The notes under the pieces: model-generated
What the model was told of the DNA's origin: nothing
What the model saw: only the letters and a program-made list of their open reading frames with translations
Database searches by the model: none
NCBI GenBank assembly: GCA_964418885.1
Contig: CAYQNW010000083.1
Span: 1 to 15,858, forward strand
Length of the DNA stretch: 15,858 nucleotides
Source of the DNA: BMS3ABIN03 sp964418885
GTDB taxonomy: Bacteria; Bacteroidota; Ignavibacteria; Ignavibacteriales; Ignavibacteriaceae
Direction of reading: 5' to 3'
Made by a program: the position numbers and the translations under genes
In this document: positions 1-6,324 of the stretch, piece by piece
Layout of the letters: each line of letters begins with the position of its first letter
Position numbering within the stretch: the first letter of the stretch is position 1

Positions 1-46
1 TTTTATTAATGTCCTTTCTCTGTAGTGAGAATATTGTTGACTGGAC

Positions 47-155
47 TTACGCAATGTCACCAAATGCCATCATTCCGACTCGTCAGGAATCTAAAAAATC
101 ATCATTATTAAAGATTCTGGACTCGTTTCACTCGCCAGAATGACACCTTGCGTAA
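47..155. repeat. Paired-hairpin (REP/BIME-like) intergenic element
   Basis: Two short hairpins face each other inside a longer inverted repeat. The left hairpin pairs ATTCC (72-76) with GGAAT (86-90). The right pairs ATTCTGG (114-120) with CCAGAAT (135-141). Read on opposite strands, both units start with TCATTC and end with GAATCT. They are enclosed by outer arms TTACGCAA-TGTCA (47-59) and its reverse complement with two extra bases (141-155). The whole could fold as one roughly 109-base cruciform. It has no coding capacity. Similar TCATTC...GAATCT palindromes are, from general familiarity, frequent between genes in this part of the bacterial tree. Whether this one is mobilised by a transposase is unknown. 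Confidence 0.7.
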
Positions 156-177
156 CTTCTGTTATTAATATATGCAA

Positions 178-209
178 AAAAATACCCGTTTGATTAAACG
201 GGTATTTTT
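178..209 (-). terminator. Intrinsic terminator of the M3 peptidase gene
   Basis: A perfect 14-bp stem (178-191 paired with 196-209) closes a 4-base loop, GATT. The core is ACCCG/CGGGT with A/T tracts on both flanks. On the minus strand it lies about 20 bases past the peptidase stop codon and is followed by a run of T, which is the expected geometry. The A/T flanks on both sides mean it could also stop plus-strand transcription arriving from the left of the window. Confidence 0.9.
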
Positions 210-230
210 AATTTCAATGAGATCTATTTT

Positions 231-2384
231 CTATTTCAGTCCCCGATCTCTTAGCATCGGTTCTATGCTTGGATCGTGCCCGGTGAATTCGCGATACATT
301 TTATTATAGTCTTCTGTAGCACCACGGGAAAGAATCATTTTGCGGAAGCGTTCTCCATTCTCACGAGTTAGTCCACCATTGTTTAGGAACCAATCGAATG
401 CATCATCATCGAGCATTTCAGACCAGAGATAAGCATAGTAACCTGCCGCATAGTTATTTCCCCAAATGTGCATAAAATAACTCGACCGGTAACGCGGGGG
501 AACCTCAGGAATATATAAATTGTCTTTTTTCAAACTATTGGTTTCAAATTTATCTGAATTTTGTACTGAATCACTTGCCGACAGTGTATGCCATGCCATA
601 TCCAGATCAGCAGCTTCCAATATTTCAGTAAAGTCATATCCCTGGTTAAAAAGCTGAGCCTTTATAATCTTATCAGCTAATTCTTGAGGCATAGGTTTTC
701 CTGTCTTGTAATTTAAAGCATAATTTTGCAGCACCTGTGGATACAACGCCCAGTGTTCATTGAACTGTGAAGGGAACTCGACAAAATCACGCGGTACGTT
801 AGTACCGGAAAGACTTGGATATTCCTGATCTGCAAAAATTCCGTGCAAAGCGTGACCAAATTCATGAAACAATGTTGTAACATCATCATAGCTTAATAGT
901 GCCGGCTGCCCGGGTGCAGGTTTTACAAAGTTGGTAACATTATAAACAACCGGTTTTGTGCCTAGTAGTTTCGACTGCTGAACAAAATTATCCATCCAGG
1001 CTCCACCGCCCTTATTATCACGTTTGTAATAATCTGCATAAAAAAGTGCAAGCGGCGAACCGTCTATATCAAATACTTCAAATACACGAACATCTTTTTG
1101 ATAAACAGGAATATCGTGAAGCTCCTTGAAGGTTAAACCGTAGAGTTCGTGAGCTGCGTAAAAGATACCTTTCTGAAGTACATTTTCTAAAACAAAATAG
1201 GGTTTGATTTGAGAATCATCTAATTTGAATTTTGCCTTACGAAGTTTTTCTGCGTAATAATTCCAATCCCACGGCTGGAGTTTAAAATCTGCTCCCGATT
1301 TATTCATAAAAGCCTGAATTTCCGCAGCTTCTTTTTGCTCGCTGGAAACTGTTGCGGGAACTAGTCCTGCAAGAAATTTTGCTACAGTCTCCGGAGTTTT
1401 CGCCATTTGATCTTCAAGTACCCAACCGGCATAATTTTGAAAACCAAGCAGCTTAGCTTTCTCAGCACGTATTGTTGCAATGCGTTCTATAATAGATCGG
1501 GTGTCGTTTTCATCATTCCGTTCGCAACGGTTCCACGAATTTTCAAATAATTTTTTTCTTGTTTGCCTGTTATCAAGAGAAATAAATAAAGGCTGCTGGG
1601 TTGTATTCTGCAGAGATATCATCCATTTACCAGTAAGTCCACGTTCATTGGCTGATTGAGATGCTGCATCGAGTTCTGCTTCGGTCAGTCCGGCAAGTTC
1701 CGATTTGTCGCTAACAACTAATGCCCCGGCTTTAGTTCCAGCCAATAACATATTTACAAATTTGGCAATCAGTGTTGCTTCTTCTTCATTTATCTTTTTC
1801 AATTTTGTTTTATCTTCAGATGATAAATTTGCCCCGGCGTGTACAAAATGCTCGTAATAATATGTGATAAGTTTTTGCGATTCCTGATCAAGCTTAAGCT
1901 CTTTGCGTTTCTCATAAATCGATTTAACTCTTTCAAAAAGTTTGGAATTCAGGAAAATCGCATCCTGATGAGCAGCTAACTTCGGGGCAACTTCCTCCTG
2001 TAACTTTTGAAGCACTGTATCAGTATTGGCACTCGATAAAGCATTGAATACCAATGCAACTCTCGTTAGCAACTGACCACTTTTCTCTAATTCTACAAGA
2101 GTATTTTCAAATGTAGGAGGTTCAGAATTATCGGCGATATTTTCGATCTCATTGAGTTGCTGTTTCATTCCTTCTTCAAAAGCAGGTTTAAAATCACTGT
2201 CTTTAATCTTATCAAATTGCGGTGCCTGAAAAGGAAGTTTGCTTACTGTGGAAAAGGGATTCTGGTTTTTTACTTCTGTATTTGTAGTATCCAACAATTG
2301 GTTATCACTCGTTTTTGAATAAATAATAGAAACAAAACTGATAGTGAGAAAACAGAGAAGTAATGGATTGAATTTTTGTAACAT
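231..2384 (-). CDS. dcp: Exported M3-family zinc metallopeptidase (peptidyl-dipeptidase Dcp-like)
   Basis: The product is a 717-aa zinc peptidase of family M3, in the oligopeptidase A / dipeptidyl carboxypeptidase group, which cuts short peptides. The zinc site is visible: HEFGH at 507-511 (ligands H507 and H511, catalytic E508) and a third ligand E536 in an EFPSQ motif, 29 residues after H507 as in E. coli Dcp. The N-terminus is a hydrophobic signal peptide of about 23 residues ending near IIYS, so the enzyme probably works in the periplasm. Total length is close to the roughly 680 aa of Dcp plus the signal peptide. The ATG is supported by AAAGGA five bases upstream. The gene stands alone, with its own terminator and a candidate promoter about 200 bases upstream. 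Dcp rather than OpdA is a guess from export and length; the M3 family itself is certain. Confidence 0.93.
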   Translation of the reverse strand: MLQKFNPLLLCFLTISFVSIIYSKTSDNQLLDTTNTEVKNQNPFSTVSKLPFQAPQFDKIKDSDFKPAFEEGMKQQLNEIENIADNSEPPTFENTLVELEKSGQLLTRVALVFNALSSANTDTVLQKLQEEVAPKLAAHQDAIFLNSKLFERVKSIYEKRKELKLDQESQKLITYYYEHFVHAGANLSSEDKTKLKKINEEEATLIAKFVNMLLAGTKAGALVVSDKSELAGLTEAELDAASQSANERGLTGKWMISLQNTTQQPLFISLDNRQTRKKLFENSWNRCERNDENDTRSIIERIATIRAEKAKLLGFQNYAGWVLEDQMAKTPETVAKFLAGLVPATVSSEQKEAAEIQAFMNKSGADFKLQPWDWNYYAEKLRKAKFKLDDSQIKPYFVLENVLQKGIFYAAHELYGLTFKELHDIPVYQKDVRVFEVFDIDGSPLALFYADYYKRDNKGGGAWMDNFVQQSKLLGTKPVVYNVTNFVKPAPGQPALLSYDDVTTLFHEFGHALHGIFADQEYPSLSGTNVPRDFVEFPSQFNEHWALYPQVLQNYALNYKTGKPMPQELADKIIKAQLFNQGYDFTEILEAADLDMAWHTLSASDSVQNSDKFETNSLKKDNLYIPEVPPRYRSSYFMHIWGNNYAAGYYAYLWSEMLDDDAFDWFLNNGGLTRENGERFRKMILSRGATEDYNKMYREFTGHDPSIEPMLRDRGLK

Positions 2385-2754
2385 ATAAGTCCTTTATATT
2401 AATTATACTATTAAAATGTAATGAATATGAAAAACTACGATAAGAAAACTATTTATTAAAATTAAAAAATAGTGCCATTTTAACTTATTTATATTTTAAA
2501 GTGTATAAGATCTTTAAAAGCAGTAAAAAAAATATAAATTACCAAGCGCACAGTAATACTGCAATACATTTCATTGTTGTTCAAAATCAAACATAAATTT
2601 TTATAAGTTATTAACAAAACTGCCGGTTGAGATTTTCATAAATTTGAGAGTTATATTTTTTTATAAAAACTATTTTAACCTCAATTACATGTTTTATAAA
2701 TTTAATTATTGCTTTTAGAAATTTTTAAACATTATTTAATCAAGGGAGAAAACA
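2385..2754. other. AT-rich divergent intergenic spacer
   Basis: This 370-base stretch separates two divergently transcribed peptidase genes. It is very AT-rich with many A and T tracts and has no convincing reading frame. It holds a minus-strand promoter candidate (2588-2618) and the two ribosome binding sites: AAAGGA for the M3 gene at 2390-2395 (minus strand) and AAGGGAG for the C1 gene at 2742-2748. I found no good TTTG/TAnnTTTG pair on the plus strand for the C1 peptidase. A TTTG at 2643 has only a poor partner at the wrong spacing. Confidence 0.6.
2588..2618 (-). promoter_or_regulatory. Bacteroidota-type promoter candidate for the M3 peptidase
   Basis: Read on the minus strand, TTTG (2618-2615) is followed after 19 bases by TATGTTTG (2595-2588). 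This matches the Bacteroidota housekeeping consensus TTTG-N19-21-TAnnTTTG. Transcription would start near 2580, giving an untranslated leader of almost 200 bases before the ATG at 2384. In AT-rich DNA such matches can arise by chance, so the call rests on the full match and correct spacing only. Confidence 0.45.
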
Positions 2755-3975
2755 ATGTTACATCGCATTATTTCAATTCTGATTTTATCAATTTTTGTTT
2801 CTTTTACAATATCATTTTCACAGGATAAGGGTGAAGTCAAGGTTTATAAAAACGAATTCTGGGAAAAGATAAAAAAGTCTGCCGAAGAGTATAACGAAAA
2901 GAAAGAAGAGCCGAAGAAAGTTTTTAGAATGGATTTTTCGGGTTATGATTTACCAACTTCCATTCACGAGTTTTCACAAATCTGGCATAATCTTCCTATC
3001 TCTCAAGGCTGGACGGGAACATGCTGGTGCTTCTCTACTACTTCCTATTTTGAATCAGAAATTTATCGTTTAACAAAAAGACAACTGAAACTATCCGAGA
3101 TGTTCACCGTTTACTGGGAATATGTAGAGAAAGCAAGAAGATTCGTTCGTGAAAGAGGTAATTCTGCGTTTGGAGAAGGTTCGGAAGCAAATGCAGTGAT
3201 GAGAATGTGGAATAAGTACGGAATTGTTCCTGAAGAAGATTATCCGGGTAAACCAGCAGACCAGGAGTTTCACGATCATCACTTGATGTTTAAAGAGATT
3301 AATGATTACCTGCAATTTATAAAAGAGCACAATGCATGGAATGAAGATGCAGTACTTACGACAATCAAATCTATTTTGAATCATTATCTCGGTGTTCCGC
3401 CCGAAACGATAACAGTTGATGCTAAAGAAATGACACCTAAGGAATACTTTAAGAATGTTGTTAAGCTCAATCCTGATAATTATATCGATTTTATGTCGTT
3501 GATGGAAAAACCTTACAACCAGTTTGTAGAATATGAAGTTGAGGATAACTGGTGGCATAGCAAAGATTATTACAATCTTCCACTTGATGATTTTATGAAA
3601 CTATTAAAACGTGCTGTCCGTGATGGATACGGAGTCGATCTTGGTGGCGATGTTTCTGAATCAGGTTATGATCCGCTCAAAGATGTAGCAATGATTCCTT
3701 CTTACGATATTCCATCTCAATATATCGATGAGAATGCAAGACAGTTCAGGTTCAGTAATCAATCTACGACAGATGATCACGGAATTCACGTTGTGGGTTA
3801 TATGGAAATAGACGGCAAGGATTGGTACTTAATAAAAGACTCGGGCAGTGGTTCCCGCAACGGTGCAAATGTTGGATATTACTTTTACCATGAAGATTAC
3901 GTAAAACTTAAAATGATGAATATTATGGTTCCTAAGGATTATGCTGAGAAGGTGTTGGGGAGGGAGATTAAATAG
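2755..3975 (+). CDS. Exported C1-family (bleomycin hydrolase/PepC-like) cysteine peptidase
   Basis: The product is a 406-aa papain-superfamily protein with a signal peptide (about residues 1-22, ending near SFS-Q), so probably periplasmic. The active-site Cys lies in QGWTGTCW: Q84 forms the oxyanion hole and C90 is the nucleophile. The His is H342 in DHGIHVVGY, aligned with papain by its distance to GY. The roughly 250-residue gap between Cys and His resembles the bleomycin hydrolase/PepC branch (C1B), not papain, where it is about 135. The third triad position is unusual: the papain motif KNSWG reads KDSGSG, so the Asn is D362 and the Trp is missing. Either this subfamily uses Asp, or activity is altered. 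AAGGGAG six bases before the ATG fixes the start. The gene is divergent from the M3 peptidase, and both probably handle peptides in the envelope. Confidence 0.85.
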   Translation: MLHRIISILILSIFVSFTISFSQDKGEVKVYKNEFWEKIKKSAEEYNEKKEEPKKVFRMDFSGYDLPTSIHEFSQIWHNLPISQGWTGTCWCFSTTSYFESEIYRLTKRQLKLSEMFTVYWEYVEKARRFVRERGNSAFGEGSEANAVMRMWNKYGIVPEEDYPGKPADQEFHDHHLMFKEINDYLQFIKEHNAWNEDAVLTTIKSILNHYLGVPPETITVDAKEMTPKEYFKNVVKLNPDNYIDFMSLMEKPYNQFVEYEVEDNWWHSKDYYNLPLDDFMKLLKRAVRDGYGVDLGGDVSESGYDPLKDVAMIPSYDIPSQYIDENARQFRFSNQSTTDDHGIHVVGYMEIDGKDWYLIKDSGSGSRNGANVGYYFYHEDYVKLKMMNIMVPKDYAEKVLGREIK

Positions 3976-3998
3976 TCATTAATTATATAATACACATG

Positions 3999-4054
3999 GA
4001 TGTCATTCTGTAAGAATCCTGTTTCTATAATTCGAATATCTACGGAATGGCATC
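3999..4054. repeat. Second, degenerate paired-hairpin element
   Basis: Outer arms GATGTCATTCTGTAAGA (3999-4015) and TCTACGGAATGGCATC (4039-4054) are imperfect reverse complements. The left arm contains its own hairpin, ATTCT-gta-AGAAT (4005-4017), and the middle carries the palindrome ATTCGAAT (4030-4037). As in the element at 47-155, the two halves on opposite strands both read CATTC-T/C-G near their outer ends. It lies between the C1 peptidase stop and the asnS promoter. It lacks a T-run, so it is not a standard terminator, although it could block or stabilise RNA ends. Confidence 0.55.
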
Positions 4055-4106
4055 TTCTTATTTGAATTTCAGTTGATAAATAACTTTTCTCCTTCACCGT
4101 TCTCAC

Positions 4107-4138
4107 TTTGTAATTCAAAAGCACCCTCTTTATATTTG
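4107..4138 (+). promoter_or_regulatory. Bacteroidota-type promoter for asnS and the nuo run
   Basis: TTTG (4107-4110) is followed after exactly 20 bases by TATATTTG (4131-4138). This is a full match to the Bacteroidota -33/-7 consensus (TTTG, 19-21 bases, TAnnTTTG). Transcription would begin around 4145, about 25 bases before the asnS ATG at 4171. No purine-rich ribosome binding site precedes that ATG, which is common in this phylum. With only tiny gaps downstream, this promoter could serve the whole run to about 15007. Confidence 0.65.
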
Positions 4139-4170
4139 AAACTTAAATTTCACGAAAAAACTGATTATTA

Positions 4171-5466
4171 ATGCAGAAAATTCATATCAGCGACCTCAAA
4201 AAACACGTTGGGCAGGAAGTAACACTCCAGGGTTGGCTATTCAATAAAAGATCGAGCGGAAAAGTTAGATTTGTAATTTTAAGAGATGGAACCGGTTACG
4301 TGCAATGTGTGTTTTTTAAGGGAAATCTTGATGAAGAAACTTTCGATTTAGCTGATAAAATAGGTCAGGAATCTTCAATAGAAATAACAGGAAAAGTAAA
4401 AGAAGAACCACGTGCCGTTGGCGGATATGAACTTGATGGAACAGGATTAAAAGTTATTCAGGATGCAAAAGATTATCCAATCACACCTAAAGATCACGGA
4501 ATAGAATTTCTTCTTGATAACAGGCATTTATGGCTGCGCTCGAAAAAGCAGGTTGCCATAATGAAGATCAGGCATCGTGTGGTTAAAGCTGTAAGAGATT
4601 TCTTCGATGAAAGAGGATTTACATTAATGGATCCTCCGATTCTTACTCCAAATTCAGTGGAAGGAACATCGACATTATTTGAAACACCTTACTTCGATCT
4701 AGGCAGTGCCTTCTTAACTCAATCGGGACAGCTTTACGCAGAAGCAGGGGCAATGGCTCTGGGAAAAGTTTATACATTCGGTCCAACTTTCCGTGCAGAA
4801 AAATCTAAGACGAGAAGACATCTAACCGAATTCTGGATGATCGAACCCGAAGTTGCTTTTGCTGATCTGAATGACGATATGGATTTAGCTGAAGAATTTT
4901 TGGAGTATGTTGTTCAAACAATATTGAAAGAAAAAGAAGAAGAGTTAAAAGTCTTGGAACGTGATACAACTTCTTTACAAAAAGTAATGAGACCTTTTCC
5001 ACGAATCAGTTATGATGAAGCAGTTGAAATTTTGAAAAAGAATAATGTTGAATTCGAATGGGGCAATGATTTCGGCGGTGGCGATGAAACAATTATATCA
5101 AACCAGTTTGACAGACCGGTAATAGTTCACAGGTATCCTGCTGAGGTGAAAGCTTTTTATATGAAAAGAGACCCGGAAAATCCAAAATTAGCACTTGCTG
5201 TTGACGTTTTAGCGCCTGAAGGTTATGGTGAGATAATCGGCGGCAGCCAGAGAGAGGACGATTTAGATCAATTATTAGCACGAATTAAAGAACATAATCT
5301 TCCACAAGAACCTTTTGAATGGTATCTTGATTTAAGAAGATACGGTTCGGTTCCTCACTCAGGATTCGGACTTGGTCTTGAAAGAACAGTTAGCTGGATT
5401 TGTGGACTCGATCATCTAAGAGAATCGATTCCATTTCCGCGAATGATTTACAGGAATACACCATAA
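4171..5466 (+). CDS. asnS: Asparaginyl-tRNA synthetase
   Basis: This class IIb aminoacyl-tRNA synthetase (431 aa, cytoplasm) attaches asparagine to tRNA-Asn. Residues 1-100 form the OB-fold anticodon-binding domain (GWLFNKRSSGKVRFVILRDG at 21-40). The catalytic core shows motif 2 around FRAE...RHLTEF (207-221; R208 and E210) and motif 3 GFGLGLER (398-405; R405). The ending IPFPRMIYR is typical of AsnRS, whereas archaeal-type AspRS of similar length differs there. The length matches the compact AsnRS of Bacillus (430 aa). Its presence implies direct charging of tRNA-Asn, so the amidotransferase route is not strictly needed. nuoJ starts only 10 bases after its stop codon, so the two are probably co-transcribed. 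This is an unusual pairing. Confidence 0.96.
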   Translation: MQKIHISDLKKHVGQEVTLQGWLFNKRSSGKVRFVILRDGTGYVQCVFFKGNLDEETFDLADKIGQESSIEITGKVKEEPRAVGGYELDGTGLKVIQDAKDYPITPKDHGIEFLLDNRHLWLRSKKQVAIMKIRHRVVKAVRDFFDERGFTLMDPPILTPNSVEGTSTLFETPYFDLGSAFLTQSGQLYAEAGAMALGKVYTFGPTFRAEKSKTRRHLTEFWMIEPEVAFADLNDDMDLAEEFLEYVVQTILKEKEEELKVLERDTTSLQKVMRPFPRISYDEAVEILKKNNVEFEWGNDFGGGDETIISNQFDRPVIVHRYPAEVKAFYMKRDPENPKLALAVDVLAPEGYGEIIGGSQREDDLDQLLARIKEHNLPQEPFEWYLDLRRYGSVPHSGFGLGLERTVSWICGLDHLRESIPFPRMIYRNTP

Positions 5467-5476
5467 ATATGTTAAT

Positions 5477-5992
5477 ATGAATTTAGAAGTTATTCTGTTT
5501 GCGATTTTTGCGTTGGTTTGTATCTCATCAAGTATTTTGATGGTAACAAGAAGAAACCCGGTTATCTCTGCACTCTTCCTTGTTGTAAACTTTGCTTCAC
5601 TGGCAGGTTTATACTTAACTCTTAATGCACAATTCATTGCAGTTGCACAGGTTATTGTTTATGCCGGTGCGATAATGGTTTTTTTCCTGTTCGTAATTAT
5701 GTTGATCAATCCTGCGAAAGAAAAAAAGTTTTTGGAGTACAAACCACAGCTAAAGATTTTTGCTTTGGTGATTGCTTTTTTAGTTTTTGTTCAGATAGCC
5801 TATATCATTTTTATTGCTCATCCATCCAATGATGTTACACGCGATGTTGCACAAAGTGTAAAAGCGGGAACGGTCGAGCAGATAGGTAGACAGTTATTTA
5901 CAAATTATGTATTGCCTGTGGAAGCAGTTGGCTACTTACTTTTATCTGCCGCAATCGGTGCTTTGGTTTTGGCTAAAAAGAAATTTCAATAA
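5477..5992 (+). CDS. nuoJ: NADH-quinone oxidoreductase subunit J
   Basis: This is a membrane-arm subunit of respiratory complex I (171 aa, five predicted membrane helices). The diagnostic stretch is VYAGAIMVFFLF at 61-72 in the third helix. In the family this region holds the pi-bulge that rearranges during turnover, with a conserved Tyr (Y62 here). After the fourth helix come a polar loop (about 117-140) and a final helix ending in KKKFQ. It is the first nuo gene of the run, and nuoI, H and A do not precede it. Ten bases separate it from asnS upstream and five from nuoK downstream, so translation is likely coupled within one transcript. Confidence 0.95.
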   Translation: MNLEVILFAIFALVCISSSILMVTRRNPVISALFLVVNFASLAGLYLTLNAQFIAVAQVIVYAGAIMVFFLFVIMLINPAKEKKFLEYKPQLKIFALVIAFLVFVQIAYIIFIAHPSNDVTRDVAQSVKAGTVEQIGRQLFTNYVLPVEAVGYLLLSAAIGALVLAKKKFQ

Positions 5993-5997
5993 GTGCT

Positions 5998-6303
5998 ATG
6001 CAAATACCTATAGAATATTATTTAATACTTAGTGCCATTATGTTCAGCACAGGTGTGGCTGGCGTATTAATTAGAAGAAATGCAATTGTTGTGTTTATGA
6101 GTGTTGAGCTTATGCTGAATTCAGCAAATCTTACGCTTGTTACTTTTTCATCTTATTTAGGTAATTCAATCGGGCAGATATTTGTATTCTTTGTAATGGC
6201 AGTAGCTGCTGCAGAAGCTGCTGTTGGCTTGGCTATAATCATTGCTTTATTCAGAAATAAACTGACAGTGAACATAGATGAAATTAATATTTTTAAGTGG
6301 TAG
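5998..6303 (+). CDS. nuoK: NADH-quinone oxidoreductase subunit K
   Basis: This is a small complex I membrane subunit of the MrpC type (101 aa, three helices) that carries part of the proton path between NuoH/J and NuoN. The two membrane glutamates essential in E. coli NuoK (E36, E72) are present as E37 (in SVELMLNSANL) and E73 (in AAEAAVGLAI). The length equals the family norm of about 100 aa. It starts five bases after nuoJ and ends 21 bases before nuoL. Nothing unusual is seen. Confidence 0.96.
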   Translation: MQIPIEYYLILSAIMFSTGVAGVLIRRNAIVVFMSVELMLNSANLTLVTFSSYLGNSIGQIFVFFVMAVAAAEAAVGLAIIIALFRNKLTVNIDEINIFKW

Positions 6304-6324
6304 TAAACCCACACAAATTCTTAT

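Noticed and set aside
3091..3558. 155-aa minus-strand reading frame opposite the C1 peptidase
   Set aside because: It is antisense to a confidently coding gene, has no ribosome binding site or recognisable domain, and its Phe/Ile/Cys-rich composition is typical of an antisense shadow.
3939..4124. 61-aa minus-strand frame between the C1 peptidase and asnS
   Set aside because: It runs through the degenerate hairpin repeat and into the C1 gene, with no domain and no ribosome binding site.
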